Made by a program: the position numbers and the translations under genes. The notes below the pieces were generated by a model. It ran no database searches and was not told where the DNA came from. It worked only from the letters and a program-made list of their open reading frames with translations. A stretch of 64,000 bases of DNA from an uncultured Methanoregula sp. (GTDB lineage Archaea > Halobacteriota > Methanomicrobia > Methanomicrobiales > Methanospirillaceae): assembly GCF_963678795.1 (NCBI RefSeq), contig NZ_OY787452.1, positions 992,001 to 1,056,000 on the forward strand, read 5' to 3'. Position 1 is the stretch's first letter. Each line of letters opens with the position of its first letter. Positions 54,532-64,000 of this stretch are shown one piece after another.

Positions 54532-55020
54532 ATGAACAAGGATCACGTGCACCCATTCCCCATATCAGCAGCGGTTATCACGGTCTCCAGCACCCGGGTG
54601 CCAGAGAACGATACCAGCGGGACAACCATAAAAAAACTTCTCGCAGAGAAGGATATTCCGGTTAGTTACTACGCAATCGTTCCGGATCGTATCGATGCCA
54701 TCCGGGACGGACTCTTTGCAGCACTCAAAACAGCAAACTGTATCGTTATCAATGGTGGAACCGGTCTCACCTTCGATGACTGTACAATTGAAGCAGTCTC
54801 ACCACTTCTTGAGAAAAGGATGGACGGTTTTGGAGAGCTCTTCCGGATGAAGAGCCTTGCCCAGATCGGGACATCGTCCATGTTGTCCCGGGCTGTTGCC
54901 GGTATCATTCACGGAAAAGCAGTTTTCTGTATCCCCGGCTCCACCCCCGCAGTCACGCTGGCAACAACAGAACTGATCCTCCCGGAGATTACACACATCC
55001 TCAGTCATGCCAACCGGTAA
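54532..55020 (+). CDS. moaB: Molybdenum cofactor biosynthesis protein MoaB/MogA type
   Basis: 162 residues from ATG 54532, the typical family length; the longer frame upstream lacks family sequence. AVITVSSTR near 17, INGGTGLTFDDCTIEA near 75, GSSML-like TSSMLSRAVAG near 110, and IPGSTPAV near 130 are the molybdopterin adenylyltransferase motifs. Methanogens need molybdo/tungstopterin for formylmethanofuran dehydrogenase. Confidence 0.9.
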   Translation: MNKDHVHPFPISAAVITVSSTRVPENDTSGTTIKKLLAEKDIPVSYYAIVPDRIDAIRDGLFAALKTANCIVINGGTGLTFDDCTIEAVSPLLEKRMDGFGELFRMKSLAQIGTSSMLSRAVAGIIHGKAVFCIPGSTPAVTLATTELILPEITHILSHANR

Positions 55021-55071
55021 GAATAGAAGGCACCCCCGCTCATGCCTGTTTTAAACAGGATAAAATCCCCG

Positions 55072-55605
55072 TTATCGCATAACGTCCAGCAGGGCAACGC
55101 GTTCAAGGATAAGATCAACAATCCGGTCTTTGTTTTGTAGGGTCTGAAGTTCTTCAATGGGGATATCGAACAACTTCATGAGAGATTTCTCGCGATCCGG
55201 ATCCATGCTGTTCCAGGAGTCTCCGGATACGAACTCCATGCTCGGTATGAGTGCCGTAAAAACCTCTTCGCATGGACAAGGCGAGCAGCAGCATACCCAG
55301 AGCCGGTTCTTCCCCTCGTGAATACCAAACGATGCCCCGATGTTGCACTGACGGGAGCCTGCTGCATAGAGGAGTGCCTCCATCTCAAAAGTATTGGATA
55401 TTGCGGATCCATCCCGGAACGATCGTACGGCATGATCGACTGCTGCCTGAACATGTGCACTGCCAGCAACCATATCCGCATTAAAACAGATGATATGCGC
55501 ATTATGCACCTGTGCAACTGATCTGACCGCTACAAGAAATGCCGGACGATCTGCAATTATGCATTCTGCTGCCCGGATCTCTCCTACATCCCCATCCCCC
55601 ATCAT
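55072..55605 (-). CDS. KEOPS subunit Cgi121-like
   Basis: 177 residues from the ATG pair at 55605/55602, preceded by GGTGAGG. ICFNADMVAGSAHVQAAVDHAVRSF near 45, then AISNTFEMEALLYAAGSRQCNIGASFGI (quoted as AISNTFEMEALLYAAGSRQ), is the Cgi121/TPRKB pattern. KEOPS adds the t6A modification on tRNA; Cgi121 delivers the tRNA 3' end. Four bases after the hel308 stop, so in its operon. CCCSPCPCEE is an odd Cys-rich loop. Confidence 0.75.
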   Translation of the reverse strand: MMGDGDVGEIRAAECIIADRPAFLVAVRSVAQVHNAHIICFNADMVAGSAHVQAAVDHAVRSFRDGSAISNTFEMEALLYAAGSRQCNIGASFGIHEGKNRLWVCCCSPCPCEEVFTALIPSMEFVSGDSWNSMDPDREKSLMKLFDIPIEELQTLQNKDRIVDLILERVALLDVMR

Positions 55606-55609
55606 GCCC

Positions 55610-57769
55610 TCACCTGAACTGAGAGAAGGTTGACTGCCCGGCCATATTATCCTGACTGGTAGGGTCTGGTACTCCTTTCGCATTTTGCAGCTGTGTAAAG
55701 ATCTGTTCCGCGATCCCCCGCCCGAGTATCTTAGTGACAGCCTCTATACCTGCGGCCCGGACCGCATCGGGTGTAGTGAGGGAGTTGTTGAAGAGCCGGC
55801 GGGCCCGGACCCTTCCTATTCCCCGCAGTTTCACGAGCGGGAGCAGTTCGCGCCGGATGCCGTTCTTCATGCAGATCTCATAATCCCGGATTGCAGGATG
55901 GAATGCAGGCACAAACATGCGCGAGAGCTCGGCGCTGGCATGGAGCAGCCAGTTGACGCTTTCCACCATACCATAGATATCACCGGGTCCTACCGAATAC
56001 CGCTCGCAGATCTTTGCATCGGTGAGTTCATCAGTCCAGTCCGAAAGGAGCATCGCGGTCTTGAGAGCCCGGTAGTACTCTTCGATCTCCTCCTCATCTG
56101 AGGGGTACGGGGACCAGAGCTCGGTCTCGTGGGCTTCAATCATGCGATCAATTGCCGGCTGGTCGGCATTACGTGCATACAGTTTTGGCATGTCCGGCGT
56201 GCTGCAGATCGTCTGGAGCAGGCCGAGATCGGCATAGTTTTCCTGCTCCCGCAGGGCACGTATGATCATCGCTGCGCTCCGGGGATCGATGTAGAGCCGG
56301 GAAACAAGTGAGCCGAACTCCGTTGAACCGAGGTGTTCACCGAGTTCCAGCACCATCTCTGCATCGATGAGGAATTTAAGAGCAGCATCGACCGCCCGCT
56401 GCATGAGCCTGCCCTGCCGGTGCTCGTGCACGTAGAAGCTCCGGTTCATGAAGGATGCCAGTTCCCCACGGGTACCGGCGAACCCGGAGGCGATGATGGA
56501 GAGGACGTGGGTATAGAGAGCGGAAGGCTCTGCGATCTTCGAGTGGACCTCTTCAGCAGGCGCCTCGATATAGCATTCGAAGAGCTCTTCTACCTGTCGC
56601 TCATCCTTGGCAATGAGTACTGCCTCGCCGTAGGGATCGAGTCGTGGCCGGCCGGCCCTTCCTGCCATCTGATGATACTCGCTGACCGGTATCGGCTGCA
56701 TACCCTCTCCGGCAGAAAATCGCAGGTAGTCGCGGATGATTACCCGGCGTGCTGGAAGGTTGAGACCGGCCGCCAGAGTCGGGGTCGAGGAAATACACTT
56801 GATATAGCCTTTCCTGAACCCTTCCTCCACAACTGCTCTCTCGGCACGGCTCAGCCCGGCATGGTGGAAGGCAGCTCCCTGGCCAACGCAGAGTGCAAGG
56901 GTTTTGGCCATCTCAGTCTCCGCACCACCGGAAATCCTCTCGGCATATGATTTGAGTTCCGGCTCCCCGCTCTTAATTGCTCCGGCCGCCCGTTTTGCAA
57001 ATGCCTCTGCATTCCGGCGAGAAGACACAAAAACAAGGCACTGACCCCCCTCGGCAATAGTGTCCAGGCAGAGGTTGATGTCATCGTAATTTTTGGATAC
57101 AGCCTTAACACGCCGTTCTCCTTCCCGGAAATGAATCCGGTCGTTGCAGAAAACCCCCTGCCGGAGATCGACGGGTCTCCAGGTGCTCGTAACGAGCTCC
57201 GCTTCAAGCCAGCCGGCAAGGGTTTTCGGGTTGCCGATCGTTGCCGAGAGCCCGATAACCTGCATGCCGGGATTACGGTAGCACATCTTGGCAATGACCA
57301 TCTCGAGTGTAGGCCCGCGGTTTTCAGAATCAACAAGATGGACTTCATCAACAACAAGAAGCGTGATATCCTGGATCCAGCGGGCACTGTTGCGCAGCAG
57401 GGAATCGACTTTCTCGCTCGTTGCAACAATGATATCGTTCTTCCCGAGCAGGTCGTCCCGGCGGTCAAAATCACCGGTTGCGATGCCGACCCTGACACCT
57501 TTGTTGGTGAATTCATCGAACTTCTCGCTCGCGAGTGCCTTGAGGGGAACGATATAGAGACACTTACCTTTTTGGGCGATGTGGGTATGCATCGCCATCT
57601 CGGCGATCAGGGTCTTGCCGCTCGCGGTAGGGATTGCTACGAGAAGGTTCTTTCCCTGGAGCATTCCCCTGCTAATGCAGTCGGCCTGGGGCGGGTAGAG
57701 TTCGGTTATTCCTGAGGAAATATATTTTTCTTTCAGATCTGCAGGAATAGGGATCTCGCAGGTCTTCAT
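55610..57769 (-). CDS. hel308: ATP-dependent DNA helicase Hel308
   Basis: 719 residues from ATG 57769, which has GGAGGG at a 6-base gap. Walker [10 protein letters not shown] near 45, DEVHLVDS near 140, [16 protein letters not shown] near 330, and QMAGRAGR near 365 are the Hel308/Ski2-like motifs. A winged helix, ratchet and C-terminal HhH-like part ([13 protein letters not shown] near 660) follow. It unwinds forked DNA at stalled replication forks. Operon with cgi121. Confidence 0.95.
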   Translation of the reverse strand: MKTCEIPIPADLKEKYISSGITELYPPQADCISRGMLQGKNLLVAIPTASGKTLIAEMAMHTHIAQKGKCLYIVPLKALASEKFDEFTNKGVRVGIATGDFDRRDDLLGKNDIIVATSEKVDSLLRNSARWIQDITLLVVDEVHLVDSENRGPTLEMVIAKMCYRNPGMQVIGLSATIGNPKTLAGWLEAELVTSTWRPVDLRQGVFCNDRIHFREGERRVKAVSKNYDDINLCLDTIAEGGQCLVFVSSRRNAEAFAKRAAGAIKSGEPELKSYAERISGGAETEMAKTLALCVGQGAAFHHAGLSRAERAVVEEGFRKGYIKCISSTPTLAAGLNLPARRVIIRDYLRFSAGEGMQPIPVSEYHQMAGRAGRPRLDPYGEAVLIAKDERQVEELFECYIEAPAEEVHSKIAEPSALYTHVLSIIASGFAGTRGELASFMNRSFYVHEHRQGRLMQRAVDAALKFLIDAEMVLELGEHLGSTEFGSLVSRLYIDPRSAAMIIRALREQENYADLGLLQTICSTPDMPKLYARNADQPAIDRMIEAHETELWSPYPSDEEEIEEYYRALKTAMLLSDWTDELTDAKICERYSVGPGDIYGMVESVNWLLHASAELSRMFVPAFHPAIRDYEICMKNGIRRELLPLVKLRGIGRVRARRLFNNSLTTPDAVRAAGIEAVTKILGRGIAEQIFTQLQNAKGVPDPTSQDNMAGQSTFSQFR

Positions 57770-57786
57770 ATCATACCCTCCGGAAT

Positions 57787-57873
57787 ACCCCTTTGATTCC
57801 ACTGAAAAACCGCACGATTCTGGTCGGTTTAGCGAAATCTATCCTATATATCGACATATTCTCCACTGGAAAC
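57787..57873 (-). promoter_or_regulatory. hel308 promoter/leader with ORB-like sequences
   Basis: ACCCCTTTGATTCCACTGAA at 57787-57806 is close to the origin ORB boxes, in the hel308 leader. CTCCACTGGAAAC at 57861-57873 is a core match, just upstream of a TATA box on the minus strand (about 57842-57853, GATATATAGG). The start is about 25-30 bases downstream of that TATA. Confidence 0.5.
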
Positions 57874-57919
57874 AGACCAAAATATATTTATGAAGGTGCG
57901 GAGAGTTAAGCGATCAGCC

Positions 57920-58465
57920 TCAGTAATAGTAACTGATCATATCCTGCTTGGACTCTTTCTTCTTCCGGTCAAGGAAGGCGAAGACATTCTCATGGGGTAC
58001 GCCTTCGATGAGCATATCAACGGCAGCCCGGGCGGTCTTGAGCTGTTCCGGGTACCCGATCAGGGCAACGGTCTTACCAAAGACCGAGATCTCCACGTCT
58101 GTCATATCCTCGATCTGCTCCCGGGCACGCCCGTCTTTCCCGATGATCCTTCCCCTGAGCCGGTCGAGCTGTCGCGGGCTGTCTGCCATGCCGGCGAGAT
58201 CGATCACTTCCAGGAGCAGGTCTTCATCCTCGATCATCTCAAACGCACGTTCGGGTGAGAAACCCCGGTTTATAGCATTGATGATCTCAACCGCCCTGAG
58301 AAGGGGAATGGTGTTCTCTTCCGTCCCCTCAACTTTTACCATTCCCTCCTTGCTGTCGATGGTGATGGTTGTGTGGGTTTTTGTCTCCAGCTCCTTTTTG
58401 GTGGCGCCGCTCTTGCCAATCAGGACGCCGATCCTGCTACCGGCAATCTTTACTTCCTGCATCAT
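57920..58465 (-). CDS. KH-domain protein, archaeal Pno1/Dim2 homologue
   Basis: 181 residues with two KH folds: GVLIGKSGATKKEL near 12 and GRIIGKDGRAREQIE near 105 (GxxG motifs). Pno1 works in small-subunit rRNA maturation and often sits beside RIO1. It is 87 bp after the rio1 gene here, as in other archaea. Confidence 0.88.
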   Translation of the reverse strand: MMQEVKIAGSRIGVLIGKSGATKKELETKTHTTITIDSKEGMVKVEGTEENTIPLLRAVEIINAINRGFSPERAFEMIEDEDLLLEVIDLAGMADSPRQLDRLRGRIIGKDGRAREQIEDMTDVEISVFGKTVALIGYPEQLKTARAAVDMLIEGVPHENVFAFLDRKKKESKQDMISYYY

Positions 58466-58552
58466 CTGTCTTTCACCTTGTATATGATTAGTATCTGTCT
58501 GCTGCTCATCAGTTTTGTTGCGGCATGCATCCGGGTTCCGGGACCATCAGAT

Positions 58553-59362
58553 TCATGGTTCGGCAACTTTCAGCCCGGTGACGGCATGGAAAATTTCGGT
58601 ATCTTTCTGCACTTCACACCGGTTTTTAAAGAACCGGTTGATGTTTTTGATGTCCCTCATGAGGAATGGGAGGGCACGGGGGTGATCACGGGTTACGGAC
58701 TGGCCCATGTCAATGAGATATGGTTGGTCGCCGTACAATATATTGAACTCGCTCAAATCGGCATGCACGAGTTCGGCCTTGTTGTAAAGGATATCGATGC
58801 ATTTCACGATTCGGGAGTATATATCTTGCGGATCCTCCATCTCGGCATTCCGGAGCTGGGGATACGGGCACTCCCCCTCACCGATAAAGGACATGATCAG
58901 GATGTTCCGGTCCCAGACCAGGGGTTCGGGAACGGCAATTCCCGCATCCCGCGCCCGGACAAGGTTCGAGAATTCCTTTCGTGTCCATGCAAAGATGAGC
59001 TCTTTTTTTGCTTTTTTCACATGTGAGAACCTGCGGTCACCGGTGATATACGAGCTCATTGTTGTGAAGTTTGCTGTCCGGATACGATAGATCTTGATGG
59101 CGATACCAACCGCATCGCGCTCGCCATAGAAAACATTGGCCTCTTTGCCGGTGCTGATTGAACCCCCGATGGCAGAGAGCCATTTCTTATGGACCAGCTT
59201 GTAGAGTGCCAGGAGCGTTACTTCGTCGAATACATCCTCGCGGACCTTGAGCTGATCGGCGTCCCTGATACGGATGCCCATCTCCTCAAGCTTCTGATCG
59301 AACCGGTCCAGCCGTTTATCGATTGCGTCCTCTTTACTCACGAAGTGCCACCCTTCATCCAA
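58553..59362 (-). CDS. rio1: RIO1 atypical protein kinase
   Basis: 269 residues. STGKEANVF near 70 is the P-loop, VHADLSEFNIL near 200 the catalytic loop, and LIDMGQSV the metal-binding loop. RIO1 matures 40S-type small ribosomal subunits with Pno1. Archaeal length, no frameshift. Confidence 0.93.
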   Translation of the reverse strand: MDEGWHFVSKEDAIDKRLDRFDQKLEEMGIRIRDADQLKVREDVFDEVTLLALYKLVHKKWLSAIGGSISTGKEANVFYGERDAVGIAIKIYRIRTANFTTMSSYITGDRRFSHVKKAKKELIFAWTRKEFSNLVRARDAGIAVPEPLVWDRNILIMSFIGEGECPYPQLRNAEMEDPQDIYSRIVKCIDILYNKAELVHADLSEFNILYGDQPYLIDMGQSVTRDHPRALPFLMRDIKNINRFFKNRCEVQKDTEIFHAVTGLKVAEP

Positions 59363-59377
59363 GAGTATTGGTGACGC

Positions 59378-60319
59378 TCATTGTATATATTCCCGCACAG
59401 GGGCAAGGATCTCCACAAGCGACTGCCCGCAGGCTTTCTTGAGGTCGAGCGGGTGTATCCCGCCTTCGCCGTAGGCAGATTCAAGGTCCGCATATCCGGC
59501 AAAGGTCTTGTCCCCGCCGAACTTTTCGGGCCGTTTTATCGTGATCTCGGGCAGGCGAGGAAAGACGTGGTGCTGGAAGATCTGGAGTATCGGGTTCTCC
59601 GGAATTTCCGGCGGGCAGAAGGCCTTCTGGCACTTCTTTAAAATATCCTCCTCGCTGTCGGCAACTGATATATAATTACCCTGTGATGAGGACATCTTCT
59701 TGCCGTCAAGCCCGTTCAGGATAGGTGTGTGGATACAGACGGGAGCCTTGTAACCGAAATTGACAAGGTGCTCCCGGGCGAGCATATGGATCTTGCGCTG
59801 GTCGATGCCACCGACTGCTGCGTCTGCCTTGAGAAGGGCGATATCTGCCATCTGCATGATCGGGTAGATCATCTGGGAAACGGTGGGGTGGTCCATCTGC
59901 CGGCCAACCTCATCCATACTGCGGGTCGCCCGGTTTAAGGTAATCTGCTGGGAGAGCTGGAGTACGAGCAGCTGGTAGTCTGGGCTGAGCTGGAGATCGG
60001 ACCCGAGTACATAGGTCACGTTCCTGAGTCCGAGCCCTTCGAAACAGCGCTTATTGTATTCTGCGAGTTCCTTCACCCGCTCCATGGTACCCTTGCGGTT
60101 CAGGAAAGCGTGGAGGTCGGCGAGCAGCACCGTGACCTCGAAGCCGGCAGCCTGCAGGTCGACCAGTTTGTTGATCGTGACCAAGTGGCCGAGATGAATC
60201 TCGCCACTGGGTTCATAACCGGCATACACCCGCTTTGTGGGCCGGGCCAGGAGGGCAATGAGGTCATCATCCGTGACAACTTCTACCGTATTCCGGGTAA
60301 CGCGCTCGTATGCGTCCAT
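59378..60319 (-). CDS. tyrS: Tyrosyl-tRNA synthetase
   Basis: 313 residues, archaeal length. SGEIHLGHL near 38 takes the HIGH role and KKMSSSQGN near 208 the KMSKS role. YAGYEP and the tyrosine pocket residues match. Charges tRNA-Tyr. 15 bp upstream of rio1 on the same strand. Confidence 0.95.
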   Translation of the reverse strand: MDAYERVTRNTVEVVTDDDLIALLARPTKRVYAGYEPSGEIHLGHLVTINKLVDLQAAGFEVTVLLADLHAFLNRKGTMERVKELAEYNKRCFEGLGLRNVTYVLGSDLQLSPDYQLLVLQLSQQITLNRATRSMDEVGRQMDHPTVSQMIYPIMQMADIALLKADAAVGGIDQRKIHMLAREHLVNFGYKAPVCIHTPILNGLDGKKMSSSQGNYISVADSEEDILKKCQKAFCPPEIPENPILQIFQHHVFPRLPEITIKRPEKFGGDKTFAGYADLESAYGEGGIHPLDLKKACGQSLVEILAPVREYIQ

Positions 60320-60344
60320 TCAAAGAAATGGGTGATGATGGGTG

Positions 60345-61376
60345 TTAATGGTTATTCTGGATGGTTACAAATCCGAGTGCAGCATTCGTTGCAGTAACCG
60401 ATTTTGCCCCGTCCTTTTCTGCCCCCATCATCGCACGGATAGCATCAACATTCTCGACAACCACGTCGGCTTCCTGGTGGATAGCCTGGAAGAAGCAGAG
60501 CTCGTTCTTGTTTGCATAGATGGAGTCCTCGAAGATGCAGTTCTCCCAGAGATCGGAGCGCTGCCGGCCGAGGTCCATGGCGAATTCCTTGAGTTCGGCG
60601 GTGCTCCTGAGCCCTGCGGTTTTCTTGATGAGCCCAAGGCGGGGGTGGGCGTTAATAAGTTCGATGACCCGCTCTTTACTGACCGGTTTCTTGGTGGTCA
60701 TCTGGATTGCGTGCATGTGCATCATCGTTGTCGGGACGATCATGGCCATCGTGGTGATGGAGATATGGGGCAACACGGAGAGGACATCCGGGCCGTGGTG
60801 ACTCGGGACGCTGACCGGGTCGAGGACAATGGCGTCGATGGGCCCCTTCTTGATCTCACCCGGATCGGAACCGCGGCGGACCATGATGGCGTGGACATGA
60901 GTAACGCCGAAGGTTTTATCGATCTCGTGGATGATCCGGCAGAGACCGGTCGTGTTGCAGGAGACTACCCGCACGAACTGCCGGCCGATCGCGTCCTTGT
61001 AGTTGCACGACGAGTTGAAGGAGAACCCTGCAACCTCGTGATCTTCTCCCCCCTGCCAGAGCGCTTTCTTGCCCAGTTTTTCGTACAGCGGCTTGTTGGT
61101 GGCCCCGACATCGCCGGGCGTTGCATCGACAATGATGTCTGCAGCCTTGCACATGTCCTCGACTGAGCCTGCAACCGTGAGCCCGGCTTTTTCAAATGCT
61201 GCCTTTTTTGAGATGTCAGCAATGTAAAGTGGGTATCCCCTCTGTTTCGCAACAAATGCCTCTGCATTCGGGCGCGTCTTGGAAACCCCGATCACCTTCA
61301 TGTCTTTCTGAGCAGCCACCGCATCAGCCACACGTTTGCCGATGGTTCCGTACCCATTAATGGCAACCTTGATCAT
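60345..61376 (-). CDS. gap: Type II glyceraldehyde-3-phosphate dehydrogenase
   Basis: 343 residues from ATG 61376. VAINGYGTIGKRVADAV is the Rossmann loop and SCNTTGLCR near 140 carries the catalytic Cys. Archaeal phosphorylating GAPDH for gluconeogenesis and glycolysis. A longer frame to 61448 begins with an unrelated hydrophobic extension. Convergent with a gap that holds no gene. Confidence 0.93.
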   Translation of the reverse strand: MIKVAINGYGTIGKRVADAVAAQKDMKVIGVSKTRPNAEAFVAKQRGYPLYIADISKKAAFEKAGLTVAGSVEDMCKAADIIVDATPGDVGATNKPLYEKLGKKALWQGGEDHEVAGFSFNSSCNYKDAIGRQFVRVVSCNTTGLCRIIHEIDKTFGVTHVHAIMVRRGSDPGEIKKGPIDAIVLDPVSVPSHHGPDVLSVLPHISITTMAMIVPTTMMHMHAIQMTTKKPVSKERVIELINAHPRLGLIKKTAGLRSTAELKEFAMDLGRQRSDLWENCIFEDSIYANKNELCFFQAIHQEADVVVENVDAIRAMMGAEKDGAKSVTATNAALGFVTIQNNH

Positions 61377-61616
61377 ACAATCGTACATTGCGCCGGAATG
61401 GAAAAAACTATGCGAAAATGTTCTGATGAATATAATAATCGGCCACATGGAAAACTCTTGGGTAAAAACTGTGGTGATTTTCTAATATTCGTCCAAGATT
61501 TCAGTAATCCTGCCAAACTGCCCGATCCTGCGTTCCCGAAAAACTATCGTGTCTTTTCCCACCAGCTCCTGTTGTTGCTCAGCACACCATGTACAGGAAA
61601 AAGAAATTCTGTTGTT

Positions 61617-62108
61617 TCAGATGAACAAACTCTGGACTTTTATTACTTCAGTGCTGTCCTTTGCTTCTGCATACAGCTCCAGAGGCTCCCTGTTGACTTC
61701 CAGAAAACGGATTCCCCAGCTGACTCTCCCAAGAATCTCACCTGCCCTCTTTTTCTCCCCCATGATATAGAGCGCAGCTGCCAGTGCTTCAATAGACGAG
61801 AGCTTGCAGGGTTTGCCGAAATTTACCGGGTTTGCCGCCATGAGAAACGGGAGTGCCCGCCGTATCCTCCATGAGGTGATCTGCCCGGTATCCAGTACTA
61901 CCCACGAACAATCCAGCACCGTGAGGGATTTCACGAACCGGTCTGCCGGTGAGAGCGCCTGTTCCGCTGTAGGGTCCAGAATTAGCGTGTTCCGCGGTAT
62001 CTGCGGGATCCTGGTAAAAATTTTTAAAAATCCCGCCCTCTCCAGTTTTTTTACTGTGCACTTCCGGGGGTCACAGCTGTTGTCCCGGTAAGCATACAGA
62101 GGTATCAT
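61617..62108 (-). CDS. tsr3: 16S rRNA aminocarboxypropyltransferase (Tsr3, DUF367)
   Basis: 163 residues. MIPLYAYRDNSCDPRKCT at the start, DCSWVVLDTGQ near 65, and KLSSIEALAAALYIMG near 100 match Tsr3. It adds the acp group to a uridine of small-subunit rRNA from SAM. Divergent from the next gene by ten bases at the annotated starts. Confidence 0.85.
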   Translation of the reverse strand: MIPLYAYRDNSCDPRKCTVKKLERAGFLKIFTRIPQIPRNTLILDPTAEQALSPADRFVKSLTVLDCSWVVLDTGQITSWRIRRALPFLMAANPVNFGKPCKLSSIEALAAALYIMGEKKRAGEILGRVSWGIRFLEVNREPLELYAEAKDSTEVIKVQSLFI

Positions 62109-62138
62109 TGATCATCAGTGCGTGCACACATTGTAATA

Positions 62139-63020
62139 ATGTACGTGTTGTGCAGTCCCTGCATCCTCAATCCCCGGCTGAGAGCGGATGGGATAACAAA
62201 ACCTTCCGACATAGTTCTCTTTGAACGGGTTCAGGAAAGGTGCAGGAAATTTTCCCTGGAAATGGTGCCGCTTCCCTGTCCCGAGACGCTGTATCTCGGC
62301 GCAGGCCGCAAGCCCGGGACGTTCCTCGAACGCCTGGACACCCCGGCATTCTCTGCACTTCTGGATAATCTGGAAGACCAGGTAAAAAAGATCCTTGAAG
62401 AACGTGGTCCCCCTCTCTGCATTCTTGGGGCAAATTCCTCTCCCACCTGCGGTGTGACGAGCACCTATTACGGGAGCATCGGCAATGAATCCCCGAGGCG
62501 CGCCGGGCGCGGTGTCTTCCTCTCCCGGTTCCCTTTGATTCCGGCAATGGATGTCTCGCTCTTTGCCCGGTACCGGGTTTACCTTGCCGCCCCGCTCTTC
62601 TCAGAGGCCGAACGCGTATATAATGCTAACCTTGCGCGCCTCCTTGAAAAGGACCTCTTCGACGTTTACCTTCCTCAGGAATCCGGGGATGATACAGACA
62701 TGAGGGATGAAGAGGAGCAGGGCCGGCTGTTTTTTACGAACAAGAAAGCGCTCGAAGATGCAGACTGTGTTGTTGCGGTAATTGACGGGGCTGATGCAGA
62801 TTCCGGCACGGCATGGGAGATGGGTTATGCCTACGCCATTAAAAAACCGGTATTCGCCATAAGGACGGATTTCCGCAGGGTCGGCCGGAACGAAAAAGTG
62901 AATCTTATGCTCGAAGAGTCTGCAACCGTCATGACCAGCACCCGGCATCTTCTTGATGCACTCCATTCCCCGGTACCTGGAGTTAACGGGGGAGCTGATG
63001 GAGAATCCCCCCCTTCCTGA
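62139..63020 (+). CDS. TudS-like domain fused to nucleoside 2-deoxyribosyltransferase
   Basis: 293 residues from ATG 62139. The N-terminal half has MYVLCSPCILNPRLRADGI and ANSSPTCGV, the Cys pattern of DUF523/TudS thiouracil desulfurases. The C-terminal half has VYLAAPLFSEAERVYN and DGADADSGTAWEMGYAYA, the deoxyribosyltransferase nucleoside site. Joining base desulfuration to deoxyribosyl transfer suggests a nucleobase salvage or repair use. An upstream ATG at 62118 is possible. Confidence 0.75.
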   Translation: MYVLCSPCILNPRLRADGITKPSDIVLFERVQERCRKFSLEMVPLPCPETLYLGAGRKPGTFLERLDTPAFSALLDNLEDQVKKILEERGPPLCILGANSSPTCGVTSTYYGSIGNESPRRAGRGVFLSRFPLIPAMDVSLFARYRVYLAAPLFSEAERVYNANLARLLEKDLFDVYLPQESGDDTDMRDEEEQGRLFFTNKKALEDADCVVAVIDGADADSGTAWEMGYAYAIKKPVFAIRTDFRRVGRNEKVNLMLEESATVMTSTRHLLDALHSPVPGVNGGADGESPPS

Positions 63021-63112
63021 TAGTAACATTCCTTTCTTTCAGGTCTTATTCCTGACAAATAACGTCTACAGGAACCTATATCAGAATATTTACGCAATAG
63101 TAGATGATTGCA

Positions 63113-64000
63113 ATGGCGAAGAAACGCGAGGACCGAAGCAGGGAGAAGAAGACCACCGGAGATCGCGAATGTGATCTTGACGGGGATTACCATGCTCCGA
63201 TCAGAACCTTTCGGGATCTCACGGTACATAACATCAGTGACATCCTCATCCACAGCCGGTACATGCAGCTTCTTCTCTCCATCACCATTGTCGGATTGAT
63301 CCTTCGCTTCTTCAACCTGGGCTACAATTCTCTCTGGCTCGATGAGGCTTCTACTAATTCTTTTGCCGTCATGTCGATCCCCGGGATCTGGCAGGCAACT
63401 ACCGGGGGAGAATTCAACCCACCCCTCTTTTACTGGATCGAGCACTGCATGCTCGTGTTCGGGAATAACGAGTTCGTTCTCCGGTTTGTCCCTGCACTGC
63501 TTGGGGTCCTGACCATTCCCCTCATTTATTTCGTTGGCAAGGAATTCATGGACCGCAATGTCGGGATCATCGCCGCAGCAGCATCTGCGTTTTCCCCGTT
63601 CCTTATCTTCTATTCACAGGAAGCACGGGCTTATTCAATGATGTTCTTCTTTGTTGCCTTTTCCATGGTCTTTTATTTCAGGGCCCTGAAGAATAACGAC
63701 ATCAGGGACTGGGTGCTCTTTGGCCTTCTCTCTGCCCTCGCGTTCTGGTCCCATTTCTATGCTCTGGTAATCATCGGGGCTCTCGTCCTGTACGCGCTTG
63801 CTGTCCAGATCCTGAAATACCATAAGGATCTCAAAAATATCGTTCCCATGGTCGCAGGCTGGGTGGTTTTTACGGTCATCTGCTCCCCGCTGATCCTCGT
63901 CACTATCCAGCTCTTCGGCTCGCGAACTTCCGGTGGTCCCACGTTCGGGCTTCAGGGACTCCAGATGATAATGGGAACGTTCCAGCAGCTTTCAGGCTTT
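63113..64000 (+). CDS. GT39-like membrane glycosyltransferase, 3' end off the window
   Basis: 296 codons are open to the window end. A basic 60-residue cytoplasmic N-terminus precedes a membrane helix and FNLGYNSLWLDEAST, where the Asp-Glu lies at the place of the GT39/ArnT catalytic acid. More membrane helices and FSPFLIFYSQEARAYSMM follow, typical of lipid-linked sugar transferases of the PMT/ArnT family. It would glycosylate proteins or lipids outside the cell. ATG 63104 is another start. Confidence 0.8.
   Translation, partial: MAKKREDRSREKKTTGDRECDLDGDYHAPIRTFRDLTVHNISDILIHSRYMQLLLSITIVGLILRFFNLGYNSLWLDEASTNSFAVMSIPGIWQATTGGEFNPPLFYWIEHCMLVFGNNEFVLRFVPALLGVLTIPLIYFVGKEFMDRNVGIIAAAASAFSPFLIFYSQEARAYSMMFFFVAFSMVFYFRALKNNDIRDWVLFGLLSALAFWSHFYALVIIGALVLYALAVQILKYHKDLKNIVPMVAGWVVFTVICSPLILVTIQLFGSRTSGGPTFGLQGLQMIMGTFQQLSGF

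Overview
The window is from a euryarchaeal methanogen, most likely order Methanomicrobiales (Methanoregula-like). The order is inferred. It rests on an Ech-type membrane [NiFe] hydrogenase, two CofH coenzyme F420 genes, the PolD small subunit, Orc1/Cdc6, Hel308, RIO1 kinase, KEOPS Cgi121, Tsr3, a 313-residue archaeal TyrRS, and TATA-type promoters with several apparently leaderless genes. No rRNA, tRNA or CRISPR array was found.

Layout. 1-2.8 kb: the 3' part of a thermolysin-type (M4) secreted protease and a membrane protein. 2.8-7.5 kb: an AT-rich accessory island with a degenerate near-palindromic repeat array split by an ISH1-type IS5 element, then a HicA/HicB toxin-antitoxin pair split by an ISH3-type element. 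7.9-18.8 kb: thiC, a metallo-hydrolase, a GIY-YIG-like protein, an iron-sulfur flavoprotein, cofH1 and cofH2 around a DUF1805 gene, signal peptidase I, a LysE exporter, PolD small subunit, and a kinase-acetyltransferase fusion. 19.0-26.7 kb: the echABCDEF operon, divergent from a K+-independent H+-pyrophosphatase, together a proton/energy block. 26.8-32.5 kb: a CARF-like regulator, small metal, flavin and membrane proteins, and an M50-type protease gene broken by an in-frame TAG. 32.6-38.9 kb: an eight-gene flavoprotein/nitroreductase operon divergent from an HxlR regulator. 39.0-41.8 kb: a sulfonate/nitrate-type ABC transporter with a rearranged binding protein. 42-46.4 kb: proC-like, alkD-like and a self-regulated two-gene unit. 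46.5-50.7 kb: PLP synthase (pdxST), cbiB, a Trm112-like 59-residue gene and purA.

50.8-55 kb holds a probable chromosomal replication origin. orc1/cdc6 heads an operon with an Lrp regulator and an aminotransferase, and the AT-rich gap beside it has three ORB-like boxes, two in one orientation and one inverted, around a very AT-rich stretch. A fourth ORB-like box and a core match lie in the hel308 promoter/leader at 57.8 kb. 55-62 kb carries information-processing genes (cgi121, hel308, Pno1/KH, rio1, tyrS, tsr3) and gap. The window ends with a TudS-like/deoxyribosyltransferase fusion and a partial GT39-like glycosyltransferase.
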